Shown here: positions 22,562 through 34,560 of the stretch, piece after piece | Numbering within the stretch: position 1 is the first letter of the stretch | Layout: every line of letters starts with the position of its first letter | DNA from: Rhododendron vialii | Taxonomy: Eukaryota > Streptophyta > Magnoliopsida > Ericales > Ericaceae | Assembly (NCBI RefSeq): GCF_030253575.1 | Contig: NC_080569.1 | Coordinates: forward strand, 3,162,501 to 3,226,500 | Reading direction: 5' to 3' | Length of the DNA stretch: 64,000 nt | The notes under the pieces: model-generated | Told to the model about the DNA's origin: nothing | Seen by the model: only the letters and a program-made list of their open reading frames with translations | Databases searched by the model: none | Program-made: the position numbers and the translations under genes

Positions 22562-22736
22562 TGGGTCGTTGGAGACCTCCTTCCTCCCCATAGGTAGCAT
22601 CCAGGCAACTAAAGACCTGTTAATTTAGTAAGTCTCTAATCATTGACTTCTACCTTCTCTAGTCTTCTATACACCATTTGGTGAGATAAATGATTTCACG
22701 TCTGTTGAAGAACTCATCATCTCTCTGAAGAAAAAA

Positions 22737-23711
22737 ATGGCATCACAATCTTCAATCCAGTTCATTGATGCTGCACTCTTCTTCCCCACAACTTTCCCTC
22801 TGTCCTACATAGACCCTGACCAGAAATGGCTGATCAGATCACACCTCTTTTCCCTCCTCCAGAACTTCCCTTTCTTCCGCCCTTCGATGGGTGCTTTCAT
22901 CCACAACGATGGCGCAACCGCGAACCTCCTCAATGCCACCGGTGACCTCCAGGTCTCCCGTTCGACCCCTCCGGTCCCCCTCACCATCTGGCTCCATGAG
23001 AACTATCCTCACGTGGCGCCTATTGTTCTTGTTTCATCAAATTCCATGTACCCAATCCAACGCGACAACCCGTTTGTTGATCCCTCCGGTGCAACCACAT
23101 CCCCTTACCTCCAGAGTTGGTTCCATCCGAAATCGAACCTCTTTGACCTTGTCCACAACCTCGTTAAGATATTTTCCCACAACCACCCTTTGTTCCACAA
23201 TTCCAATCTTTCCACCTTATCCCACCCTTCTCTTGTTTCCAAAATGGAGGCAATGGACCGACTTTCGTGTACCCTTCACTACGACTTAATGGCATTTAGA
23301 GCCCAAAGCGACGAGGAAATAGAGTCGTCATCGGCCCTCCAGGGTGAAATGACCAAGAGAGTGGACATCACGAGAAACATGATCGTGGGGCTCGAGCACG
23401 AGAAATCGAAGTTGAAGAGGAGAGTGAAGGAACTGACAGAGCAGGGGGATGTGCTGATGAACTGGTTGAGAGTTCATAGCAGGAAATGTGATGATGAGGG
23501 GGAAGATGGGTTTGAATGCGTGGATGAGGCGTCGAAAGCAGTGCTTGATTGCTTGGCAAAAGACATGGCTTTGGAAGACTTGATGTATGCATTGGACAAG
23601 GCAATTGAACAAGGGGTTGTGCCTTTTGGGGCTTACATTAGGCAAGTCAGAGTACTGGCCAGAGAGCAGTTCTCCCACAGGGCCATGGTACAGAAACTGA
23701 AGGGGTCTTGA
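22737..23711 (+). CDS. ELC: ELC/VPS23-like ESCRT-I component
   Basis: A single-exon gene of 324 aa. ELC is the plant VPS23/TSG101 subunit of ESCRT-I, which binds ubiquitinated cargo at endosomes and feeds it into multivesicular bodies. Residues 1-150 form a UEV domain (an E2-like fold without the catalytic Cys), with FPSYIDP-like FPLSYIDPDQK, PVPLTIWLHENYPHVAPIV and SPYLQSW. A charged coiled coil covers about 185-250 (LEHEKSKLKRRVKELTEQ). Residues about 260-324 match the steadiness box (LDCLAKDMALEDLMYALD, FGAYIRQVRVLAREQF). Arabidopsis ELC is near 400 aa; this protein lacks most of the proline-rich linker between UEV and coiled coil. Lack of introns is normal for this family. The start at 22737 gives the expected N-terminus. 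It appears intact. Confidence 0.93.
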   Translation: MASQSSIQFIDAALFFPTTFPLSYIDPDQKWLIRSHLFSLLQNFPFFRPSMGAFIHNDGATANLLNATGDLQVSRSTPPVPLTIWLHENYPHVAPIVLVSSNSMYPIQRDNPFVDPSGATTSPYLQSWFHPKSNLFDLVHNLVKIFSHNHPLFHNSNLSTLSHPSLVSKMEAMDRLSCTLHYDLMAFRAQSDEEIESSSALQGEMTKRVDITRNMIVGLEHEKSKLKRRVKELTEQGDVLMNWLRVHSRKCDDEGEDGFECVDEASKAVLDCLAKDMALEDLMYALDKAIEQGVVPFGAYIRQVRVLAREQFSHRAMVQKLKGS

Positions 23712-25470
23712 AATTGCTTGTTCGGCCAGATTGATAGTAGTATTATGAATGGACTTTACACTAAATGTAGTTGTTTGACTATTGGATAGGAATCAGTTTG
23801 CTTTGAATCGCACGTATTTTTTCGCAAAACAATGTAGCATGGTTGGTTCGGTGAACAAGACACTCTCTTGTCAGGTGCGGTACGTGCATATAAATCTCTC
23901 TCGTGGTACAAACAATTCCCCATCATTTTTTGAGTTTTTTTTCCCATTTTAGCTCACCAATTCAGTTGGGGTTGGAGTCTTAACGCCGCAATCCGTCTCT
24001 TCTATTAGGACTTTGGAAGATTTTTTTTGGGTACTAATCTAGAAAAAAAAAAAGGAAAATAGCAAGAGAACAGTGTCCTGTTTTACGAATTGAGAGTGTA
24101 GAAGCCAAATGTTGATTGGTTCTCTGTGATTTGTAGCAATAATCTGTGCACTTAACTAATGAGCACAGCCTGCCTCCTAAACAAGGTCTTTTGGAGCAAA
24201 TGTCTGACCTCATCCAAATGGGTGCTTTAAAAAGGTCTTTTTTACTCAGCTTCTGATTTAGCTTGAGGCCCCTTGTTCATTCCATTTCGTTGATTTTGTC
24301 GGAAGTACCTTGTATATTTCAAGCCTTCAGAATTAGTCGAGTTGCGTGCAAATTAATCCGAATATTTAAATAGCAAAAAAGAAGAAGAAGAATTTGTTTA
24401 AACGTGCTGGCAATAGATAAATCCATTGATAAACGTTATGGAAAAAAAAAAAAAAAGCTTCAGAGGTCAAACTTCGAAAGCACAATTGGCACAAGCCCAA
24501 CATGAGTGGGTAAAAGTTTCCCTAAAAGAGCCACTTTTTCTTTTTTTTCTAGTTTTGTGCTAAATTTTTGTAGATTATTGTTCGTCTCAATGAAAAAAAT
24601 TGGCAAAAATAAAAAATTATGATCGGAACCCAAATTTCTTTGGAAAAATTCAGACCTCGTTGAGACAAACCAATAATCTACAAAAGTTTGACACAAAAAT
24701 AACAGATGCGAATTTTGTAGGACAGTAAAAACCAAGTCGGCTTTTTAAAAAAACTTATCCTAACCGATAACACCGTGTGAAAAAACCCCAAAAATGTTTG
24801 TCCAAAGAGTAGTTCAAGAATTATAGTGGGGTGTTATGAGGCCCGCCCACCCAAATCCTTGAAAGAAATGCTATATACCTAAAAAATGAACCGTTGATTT
24901 TTCTTCAAAAATGCTATTTTTGAAGAGGTTCAAAAATGCTATTTATATAACAATTCAAACATAACACCAAACATATCTTATATACATGTGGGCTTTACAC
25001 TATTATGTGTGGGGCTTACATGTATGCGAGAGGTTGTGTAAGTAGCATTGTTGATTTTTTCTTTTCAAAGTATTTTTGGGGTACTTTTAGAATGATTATT
25101 GAATCCTAACAGACTTACGTCATTTATCGATACCTGAAGGGGAGTTGGTGTAATTTTCCAAAGAACTGTACATGTCACCGGATTGCCAACTGATTCTGAT
25201 TTGGAAAGTCAAAGATTTGGACAAGGGCTTTCTTGTAAAAACACAAAATAGACCGGCTTCCAAAGTTCCCCCAATTCCCAAAGTCAATTCAATAGCCACT
25301 AACACGTAACGTGTAACGTTCCTTACCTCTCTCAAATTCACGAAGCTGCCACTGATATTGACAAAATTGACCCTCAACCCTACCCCTTCGCTTCTGAAAA
25401 AAACAGCCATTCCTTTGTTAGCTAGTCTCATTCTCCTCTTTGCTTCTATGGGATATCAAATCTAGGAAAT
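23712..25470. other. Intergenic stretch between ELC-like and GBP genes
   Basis: Holds the ELC-like 3' flank, a SINE-tail relic near 24333 (AATTAGTCGAGTTGCGTGCA), a foldback element at 24550-24712 and AT-rich DNA. No further gene recognised. Confidence 0.45.
24550..24712. mobile_element. Foldback MITE, third copy of the TTTTGCGTC family
   Basis: CTAGTTTTGTGCTAAATTTT and GTAGATTATTGTTCGTCTCA on the left pair with TGAGACAAACCAATAATCTA and TTTGACACAAAAATAAC on the right. Same layout as 12279-12499 and 17682-18055. Confidence 0.6.
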
Positions 25471-25473
25471 CAG

Positions 25474-25496
25474 TCTCTCTCTCTCTCTCTCTCTCT
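25474..25496 (+). repeat. CT dinucleotide repeat in the GBP 5' region
   Basis: A pure (CT)n run about 260 bp before the GBP start codon. Such tracts are common in plant 5' leaders, so transcription probably starts close by. Confidence 0.7.
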
Positions 25497-25752
25497 GTGA
25501 AAAACCAGTGGGTTCATCTTCCATTTGTGCCTTGACCATTTCTTGGGATTTTATCTGCTGCGTTTGACCCATCAATAAGGGTCCATGATTCTTAAACTGC
25601 ACTGTCGGCCATGGCTTCTTGAGATCCCCTTCTTCTTCCCCTTCTTCAAAGCCTATAAAGTTCAATCTTTTCTATTTGCTGAGGAAATTGGATGGTTGCT
25701 CTTCTGACTGCTCTGCATTTGTAAGATAACGCCTCATAAAGCCACCCACAAA

Positions 25753-28700
25753 ATGAAGATTTGGGATTCGATCGTGGTGTTATCGATTTCCTTCTGCTTA
25801 TTTGCATCTGGGTCATTCTCAATTGATGATTTCCGTAGACCGTAAGTGGTTTCTTGATCCCTATGTAGTGTAGGTGCATGATTTAAATTTGAGCTCATTG
25901 TATCAGCTCGTTCTTCATATGTGGCTTTAGTACCATCTAAAGTTGGTTTGGTTGAAATATTGAGGTGATTTACAATGTTTCTAGACATTCTTGATGGCAC
26001 ATTGCGAGTGGAGTTTTGTGGGTTACTTCCTATTAGAAGTTGTGATACTGAAACATAATACTTGTTGCTTCCCTGTTAGGTTTATGAATTGTACCTTTTT
26101 GTAGTTAAGTAGTAACCTAATTTGTGATGAGTTGAACCCATTTAGGATATGTTAATGTTGGAACATTATGAATTGGATCATTGTAAACTTTGATAAGATA
26201 TATAAGCAATGTATAACAGGAAATAACAGTGATCAGTGTCACTTTTGATCAGTATTCTAGTATTGTCTTCTAATTTGCCAAAGCAGTACAAAACTGATGA
26301 GGATATCTGTTGTAGCATTTTCGTGTTTGTAAGCTATAGAACACGTATTGCAAGTTTGAGGTTGCAATAAGGAAGTGTTTGGTTCATTTTTGAATGGAAT
26401 GGAATGGTAATTAATTTAAACTGGGGAATGATGATTACATTTGTAAAGTACATTTCGCCCATTTTTTTCATTGTACCAAATGTTGAAATGAGCATTCCAA
26501 GGGAGTGACCATTTCATGCCAAGCTTCATCTGAGTGAACCAAACACTGCCTAAGAGAGTTGACAGTATCGGATCCTTTAGGGATCAGGGCATTAACCATT
26601 GTTGTAACCATTTGCTTACATCAATGTGAATGTATCTAATAATTCTTATATTTCTTTGTACTTGTTATTTGTTTTTTGTTGTCGCTATATGTGGAAACTG
26701 TGTGTTCCAGTGTTGTACTTTTTGGGTATAGAGGGAAGACAGAAATATCTTACCCTGTAGGAATCTAGGCATTAACCACTGCTGTAGACATCCGATCACA
26801 TCGCTTTGAATCTAAGTTAGGCGTGCTACAGATCTTCTTGTTAGATTTTCTTTATATAATACTTTATAACCTTCATTTTGTGTGAGCTTATTCTGAAAAT
26901 CTTTGTTTTCCATTCTCTTTCAAATTTCGTACATGTTATACAGCACGCAGTTCGACGCAGGATTTTCCATTTTGTCCTGCCATTGTTGAATCAGTTTCCT
27001 CCTCATATGTTTTCCATGCACCATCATCTCACCTTGCAGATTTACAGCCTTGCAATCATCCATCTGTTCATTTTGTTACCATCTTTATTTTCTCTTTCAG
27101 GTTTCCTATTGTAGAACCTGATCCTGGTCATACCAAACTTCGCATTTCAAGGGAAGGATTGGAGGCAATTGAGAGAATACAAAACCCTATTGCTGCTGTT
27201 GCTGTAAGATTGAGATCAAATTTCCTGAATATTTGTTTGTCACTTAACCATTTCTATAGGATACCTGCCTTTTTGTGACCAGGCTTTATGCAAATCAGAA
27301 AGATAGCTAGCATTACATATCAGAGTAACTACATTTAGTCTAAGTTATTGTCTGATAGCCATTAGGAAAAGGAACTTCTTCTCCAAAAACATTCCATATA
27401 ACTACTTAAGTGCCTTGGATTATTGAACGACGTATATTCATCGTGAATCTGGATTGACTGGTAATATACCATCTCTCCCTTTATTTGTGCATGCTGATGT
27501 GCTAAATTTATGTGTAATGATCTCTTTCTCCCCATACATGTTTGATTTGTCTAACCCTTCTCTCATTGTCTTTTAACTCCTGTTTCTGGATGTTTTTTAG
27601 GTGATTGGTCCATATCGCTCTGGCAAATCATTTCTGCTTAATCAACTTCTCTCCCTTTCTTGTTATGAAGGTGCATCCAGTGCTGCTAATCGTTTAGCTT
27701 GTGACGAAGTTATAGCCACTAGCATTTTTTAAAAGTGATTTATTGTTATTAATGTTGGAAAATCAAATAAGCTTCGGAGATTGATGTCTTTGCAGGGTTT
27801 GGTGTCGGCCACATGCGTGACACAAAAACAAAAGGTACATGCAGATATGAGTTGTATGACCATAGTGTGCTTGATCGGCAACCATCTATTTACAGTCCTA
27901 GAGATAATACTTACATGATTTATTTCTTTCAGGAATATGGGTATGGGGCACCCCAGTAGAATTGGATATTGATGGAGTGAAAACTTCTGTAATCTACCTT
28001 GATACTGAGGGCTTCGAAAGTATTGGGAAGTCAAACGTATACGATGACCGGTGATCTCAAAGTCATTAGTTGGTCTTTAAATCTGCCTTTATGGCTGTAA
28101 AGATTTGTATTTTGTTCCTCCTTTCTGAATTGTGGTTTTTGCAGGATTTTTGCTCTGGCAACGGTATTGAGTTCTGTGCTTGTCTATAACCTGCCTGAGA
28201 CGGTTTGTTACTCCACCTGTAACTCTCCCTCGTTTTTCGTTCCTCCGTCTTTTTATCTGGAGCACATTGGCTCTGAAAACTTGGATTTAACGTTGTAAAG
28301 AAAGTTTTTGTTCTGCAGAAAACAATCTAGTAAGCATTCTATTGTTTGATTGCTGGTGAACTTTAGTGCCAAGGGTAAACTACGATCGAAAGGACATGAA
28401 CTCTAGTGTGTAAATCTGGGTTCTTGTTGTACTAGAAGTGAGTTTAGAGTTTTTGTTTTTCCAAATTCCCTTTAGGACTTGCGATGGGAATTGGGAAGTA
28501 AAGGATATGATTTTATGGGTGCATCCAGCATTGCAATTTGCTCTGCTTGGCGATTAAGTTTTGTATGAAAGGTAGACCTGTTGAAATAAACTGTAACGGC
28601 AGTCACAGAAATTACCAAAATGCTCCTTTCCATTTTTAGAAGACATGAACCTTGAGTGTCGGTGTTGATATTGGTGAAGGAGCTAGCTTTGTTCGTTTGT

Positions 28701-31700
28701 CAGTAATTCCCAATTTACCTTCAATATGGCTCTTTAAGTGAATTTCCCTAGACATCAATTCTTTGAAACTATTAGTCTTGTGAGATAATTTAGACATTTT
28801 CGTGCCAGTTTAGTGACATTTTCGTGATAATTCAGATCCGAGAAGCTGATATATCTAGATTGTCATTTGCTGTTGAGCTTGCTGAAGAATTCTACGGAAG
28901 GTTTGTAATTCTGGGATTCTAGCTGGACACTTTACATTGTTGTGTTTCATTATTGGCACGATACGCTATAGTATTGGTGGAATATTTGATACTTTCCTCC
29001 AAACACTAACTCGTTCCATGGTTTTGTCTGCTATTCATATGGGGGGACAGAGTGAAGGTAATTTTCATCCCATCTCAACATTTTTTGTTTTTCCGTGTAT
29101 ACTTGCATCTATCATTTTTTTGTGTGTAAACAACTGTAGTAATTAAATATTCGATCACCGTTAAAGTTATTCATTATTTTCTCATCTTTTCTCTGATTTG
29201 ATAATTTGCAGGGGCAAGATATTGCCTTTGAACCTGCTAAGCTGGTGTGGCTTATCCAGCGAGATTTTCTGCGTAAGTTCAAATATGCTTTCCCAGCACA
29301 TTGTTTTCTTGTGTGGTAGCGGACGATACCCTGAACTTACCATGTATTTTGGCTTCATAGCTATTACATATGAAATATTTCTTTCAATGCCTTAAACTAA
29401 GATTGTTGACCATTTTACAGAAGGGAAATCCGTGAAAGAAATGGTAGATGAAGCTCTTAGACGCATCCCTAATAGCGATGGTTAGTTTTCCTCATATTTC
29501 TTGTGTTACAATATGAGTTCTGCTTAAGGCAATACACTGGACCTAACATTAATTATGGATGCTCATTATGACTGCAGGGGACAAAAATATTGATCAGGTA
29601 TTGGCCTCTCCCTAATTAATTGAATTTGAGACATCAGCTCGAAACTAATAAGTTGACATTTTCTTTTGTGTGGGTTACTTAATCAGGTTAACCAGATCAG
29701 AGATTCTTTGGCTATCATGGGTGATAACAGTACCGCTTTTAGCTTACCACAGGTATGGGGTCGCTAAATTTCTGAACAATCCTTACCCTTTTCTTCACTT
29801 CTACAGCGGTAGTTAGCTAGACAATGTTTTAGTGCTGGGGAAGAAAGATTGGCAGCTATCTTAGACAAGATATTCAGTGAAGTAATGCGTAGTTAATTCT
29901 ATGCGGAATCTTCACAAATGCATTACATGTGTTGCTGTATGTCTGGAACACCGCTTTTATCCAGTATATTTGTGTAACATGTTTGAAAAGGAGGAGGAAT
30001 ACATTTGTGAGCATTTGAAGTCACCTAAGATGCTTACTAGCATGTGATAATTTGGCCATTATAGGATGTGGGTTATGAGGAAGTCTGCACCGTATGTCAA
30101 TTTGTAAATGCATTCTCTCAGTCACTTTACCTCAGGATGATCTGATTCTTCAATTTTAACTTGCAAGCAGCCTCATCTCCAACGCACAAAGCTTTGTGAC
30201 TTGAAGGATGGTGAGCTTGACCCAGTATATGTCAAGAAGAGAGAGCAATTGAAAGAACTTGTCGCTTCTGTTGTCCGTCCAAAGATTGTGCAGGGTAAAA
30301 CTTTGAATGGGAAGGAGTTCGTTTCTTTTCTGGAGCAGGTGGCTCGCTTCAATCCTTACTTATTTTCGATTTCAAACTATTTATGTCATTCTGTGAATAT
30401 ATGAACTTCTGAATTTCTAAGGCTGTTCATCATTTGAATCAGTTTGTTAGGTCTTAGCATTGGGCTGGCCTCTGTGTTTCTGGCTAGGGCCAGCCAGCAG
30501 TATGTAGTTCATTAACACAAAAATCTCTGCTGGCATTTTAGATTCTTGAAGCCTTGAATAAAGGAGAGATTCCCTCCACCGGCTCTCTTGTGGAAGTTTT
30601 CAACAAGGGTATTCTGGAGCGTTGTTTGAAGCTATACAGTGATCGGATTGCTACAATGAGTTTACCCGTCTCAGAGCTGACTTTGCAAAATTCCCACGAA
30701 GGATTTAGGGAAGCAGCAATGAAACTTTTTGATGAACAACATTTTGGTCGGCACCATGCAAAGAGTTCGGTGGAAAAACTGGATGAAGAAATTGAGAAGG
30801 TAGGAATCTAGTCTAACCTGAGTACTAGGTATCTCGTTCAATACAGTATAGAACCCCGTCCAGTCTTATTATTGAAAATTCTTTGCAGGTGTATAAAAAT
30901 TTTGTTATGGCAAATGAATACCAATCTTCAAAGTTGTGTGAGGCACTATATACCAAATGCGAGGACAAAATGGATCAGCTTCAAGTGCTCAAACTTCCTT
31001 CCATGGCAAAATTTAATGCAGGTTTCCTCCTATGCAACCAAAGTTTTGAGCAGGAGTGTGTTGGACCTTCTAAATCAAGTTATGAGCATCGGATGATGAA
31101 GGTTGGTTTACTTATGATAGTTTTCTCTTTCAGTTTTCACCAAATGTGTTTTTTCTCACTTTCGATTCAATCAATTCCGATGCTTTTGTGAGGCAATTGG
31201 AAGCCACTTGTTTTAGAACCAGCTTATTGATTGTTTTTATCTGCAAATCAATGGCCAACACCTACCGTATTTTTTTGGAAGGTATATGTAAGAAAATTTG
31301 AAACCGTCTCAAAACATGAAATGAATAAAATCAGAGAATGGCTGTTTCATTGATTTTTCTCTAAAAACTATTGTTTTCAGTGTCTCACTTGTTTGACATT
31401 ACGACAAAGCATAAGAATAAGCATGCACTAACCTAGTCCTTCTCCATGTGGTGTCTAGGTGATTCTTCCTTTTTTGTTACCTGTCTTAGTTTTCTTATGT
31501 TTTGCTGTGACTGGTATGCATATACCATGTAAATCTGCAGATGTTGGGGAAGTCAAAATCTCTGTTTATTAAGGAATACAACCACAGGCTCTTTAATTGG
31601 TTGGTGGCATTCTCCCTTGTAATGGTGGTTGTGGGTCGGTTCCTCATTAAGTTTATTTTGATTGAGATTGGGGCATGGGTACTTTTCATCTTCTTAGAGA

Positions 31701-32391
31701 CATACACAAGGATGTTTTGGTCGGCAGAGTCTCTCTATTACAACCCAGTTTGGCATTTCATTGTGGCAACTTGGGAAACACTTGTTTACAGCCCTATCCT
31801 TGATTTAGACAGGTACATCTTTTTTCTTTGCTACTCATACTTGAATGATCCAATAATATCTCATGCCTCAAGGCAGTTTGCATGATGTCTTAATAAAGTA
31901 ATTTCAACTTGTTCCTATGCATCGACTATAGGAAGGAACTTTTTGCATGGATTTGTAGTTCTCTAGTTTCTGTTCAGCCAAAACTGCATTGAGCACATTA
32001 GCAAGGAACATGCTTCTTCTCTAATACTTTTAGCAGTTACTCCGACTAATTTTTTTTAGTTGGCATGAATTAAGTAGTAGTGCTTGATGAATGATGAACC
32101 TGCTTAGATTTACTTTCCTAGTATTTATTTGCCTGCAAAGGATCTGATGGAGATGAAGTAAATAGTAAGAGAATAAACTGTAATCCTTGAACTAGGTTGT
32201 GGTTACTGTTTTGCAATTTCTTCATTTTCAATTCCTCGCAATTTTCTTGTTGAGACAGGTGGGCTATTCCCATTTGTGTTATCATGGCTATGCTGGTGCT
32301 CTATTGGCGGTGTTATGGGAGGAGGAAACATGGATCCCGTTATGTTTTACCATTGTACAACACTAACAAAGATCGGCACAGATCAGAGTAG
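25753..32391 (+). CDS. Guanylate-binding protein (GBP) family GTPase
   Basis: A dynamin-related large GTPase of 599 aa in 17 exons: 25753-25841, 27101-27203, 27601-27670, 27796-27834, 27933-28050, 28145-28202, 28836-28900, 29051-29057, 29212-29272, 29421-29480, 29578-29597, 29687-29752, 30171-30338, 30542-30799, 30889-31101, 31541-31812 and 32259-32391. All are GT-AG with phase kept. The N-terminus MKIWDSIVVLSISFCLFASG is a likely signal peptide. The P-loop GPYRSGKS is at about 67-74, the HMRDTKTKGIW switch follows, DTEG is at 124-127, and the GBP-type guanine motif is in WLIQRDF. After a helical GBP C-domain come hydrophobic segments (WLVAFSLVMVVVGRFLIKF, IGAWVLFIFLE) and a last one (IPICVIMAMLVLYW) before a short basic tail, implying an endomembrane protein. 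Substrate GTP; biological role in plants is poorly known. Exon 8 is only 7 nt. Confidence 0.92.
26371..26550. mobile_element. Tourist-like MITE in GBP intron 1
   Basis: A 180-bp element with ends GGAAGTGTTTGGTTCA and, reversed, GGCAGTGTTTGGTTCAC, flanked by TAA at 26368-26370 and 26551-26553. A relative lies at 62019-62225. Confidence 0.82.
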
Positions 32392-33630
32392 AGGAATGGT
32401 TACTCTGCTTTAAGCATCCGTTTCTTGTGATGTTCATTGGTTGACATCCCCCGGCGAGCTTTTCCATTTTATACGCAAAGGCATGCCAGAGAAATTGGAT
32501 TTTTGGAAGAAGCACAAGGATAAGATGAGGATGGGAAAGATCTGCTGCTGTTTGTAACGTAGTAGCAATACCATGTTTTGTGTCGTCTTTATAATCATCA
32601 CCATCCACAAATTTTTTTTTTTTGTTGTATTTATGTACTCGAAAGTTATTTAGTTGAATCATTATGTCAACAGGCATTTTGGGGGGGGGGGGGGTCTTGA
32701 TTTAGCAGCTCAACATCGGGTTTTTGATAGGTTCGTTATAGCATTGTTGTTTTGATCGTGAACCAAATCCAAAGCAAATAGGGTTAGATGTAACTATTCA
32801 GTTCCCGTAAATGGATGAATGAAAATTTTCTTTAGGACTGTCATTCATTATGGCTTTTGCACCATTGGGTTTTTTTTGTTTTGTTTTTTTTTTATTTTTT
32901 TGTGTGAATCCATATTACCTACATACTGTAAAACCGGTGCAAAGTTTGTTGCCAAGGATGAAAGATGTTTCTGGTCATTGTGCTCCAGCTGCTGGAGAAT
33001 AACCAAGTTCCATTAATAGAGTCATCTACATTAAGCTTGGTATATCAGTTTTTATTTTTAAGTTTTTATTGTTAGTAAACAAGAAATATCAAACCCGAGA
33101 GGGAATTAATTGAGGTGCGCATAAGTTGGTCCGGACATCATCAACTGTCGAACCAAAAAACAAAACGGTTCAATATTTGAAAGACCGCATGTGAATTCTC
33201 GCTGAAGATGGCAAGCTTTCCTGGGAAGAAAATCAACAGTTCATTTCAGCATTACTTTAGAGCATGTCTGGGAGCTTCTTTTTCCCATTTTGGTTTTATG
33301 ATTTTTAGCTTTTAGGTGTTTGGCCCCCTCACCCTAAAATGTATTCTCTTTGAATGTATTTTTCGATTTTGAGTTTATAGAGAACAAAACTCAGAAGTAG
33401 GAGGAAGGGAGAAGCTTTTTGACTTCTCATTTTTCACTTTCCCATTTTAGTTATCTACCTCGCATCTTCTAGACAGGAGGTGCTTCGAATTTTAAGACGG
33501 GGCCGTGTCTCGACCACTAAACCTCGCATGTTCAAATCCGGAAAATGATGTCGTATTATTGATTCTCTTACCTCGCATTGAATCTTCAAAGCGTGTTCGC
33601 TATCCACGATGGTAGAGTGACTATATCTGA
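32392..33630. other. GBP 3' flank and intergenic DNA
   Basis: Contains a G run at 32682-32694, T-rich tracts, and a SINE-tail relic near 33103 (TTAATTGAGGTGCGCATAAG followed by TTGGTCCGGACA). A tRNA-B-box-like ATGTTCAAATCC near 33529 may mark another decayed SINE head. No gene seen. Confidence 0.45.
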
Positions 33631-33633
33631 CAA

Positions 33634-33985
33634 GTGATCACAGAAGGCGAAGCTGCGTCAATCTCGACAAATGTCAGGCAGCGGCGGTGGCGCGGTGGCG
33701 GTGCATCATCCTCACATCTGCCGCCTGCTCCACCTCCCAAAATATCACATCAATCGAATACCCAATTAGGCCCTAATGGCTACATTACAAAGAAAAATTT
33801 ACAAGAGACTGTTTGGTCCCAATCTACTGGGAAGGCAAAGGGAGCTGAAGCTGCTGGAGCAGTGGACATGGGTTTTTTTTTGTAAAGGTGCTGTTTTCGA
33901 AGAATCCTGATGCGGTGGCTCTGTGTTTTGGGTTCTTCACCAGAGAACTGGCAATGGGTGTATCCCAAATGATCTCTCCTGTAAA
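33634..33985 (+). pseudogene. Unrecognised broken reading frame
   Basis: A stretch with protein-like character: ASSSHLPPAPPPKISHQSN, GPNGYITKKNLQETVW and GKAKGAEAAGAVDMGFF read in one frame. After a run of nine T at 33873-33881 a second frame continues plausibly as VKVLFSKNPDAVALCFGFF and TRELAMGVSQM. The nearest ATG (33671) begins MSGSGGG in a different frame from the first block. Two apparent frame changes and no clean start suggest a decayed host gene copy, or sequencing error in the T run. I do not recognise the family. It could instead be an unannotated exon of the downstream gene. Confidence 0.35.
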
Positions 33986-34196
33986 AGAACCAGTACTCTT
34001 TTTAACTTATCTATGGTACTTCATTGTTTCCTGGATATAAGTTTTGTTTCCATCTCTTTTATCACTTTGGTTGATGATGATGCGTGATCCTACTCAGTAT
34101 GTTCATAGACTTTATTCCCGTTTTCCCGCTAACAAATACATTACTCCTTCACCCCTTTTGTTTTCTGTTATTCAATTTTGTTTTGTTGCATATGGG

Positions 34197-34547
34197 TTTT
34201 TTTTTTTGCTAAGTTAAAGGTTGGGAGGGGGAGAGCAGAGTTACAACCCCCTTAGGGAAGAGGGGCTCCCAACCGCCATAGCATGTTCAGCAAGTGAGCC
34301 AGTATCAGCCATTGAAAGAGCCAAGCTCACCGAGGCGTATTTTCGGAGTAAACCCTACCCACGGGAGAGTAGTCTGTCACCACAGCCCTACCAAAGTGCA
34401 AGCTGAACAAATGGTGCCGAATACACAGCATCTTGTTCATGAGGACTACTACAAGCAAGCGGGATTCGAACTCGCGACCGTGTGCTTGGGGGAATTTCAC
34501 CCTCAGACGGTCACACCATTTGCCATCTTGGCAACCACCTCCGGTGG
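34197..34547 (-). mobile_element. tRNA-derived SINE with 13-bp target duplication
   Basis: A 351-bp element on the minus strand. The head (right end) carries an A-box-like TTGCCAAGATGGCAAATGG and a B-box GAGTTCGAATCCC near 34455-34480; the tail (left end) is an A run seen as T at 34198-34208. It is flanked by a perfect TTGTTGCATATGG at 34184-34196 and 34548-34560. A perfect duplication implies fairly recent insertion. It is a different SINE family from the shorter ones in this window. Open frames inside it on the plus strand are not genes. Confidence 0.92.
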
Positions 34548-34560
34548 TTGTTGCATATGG

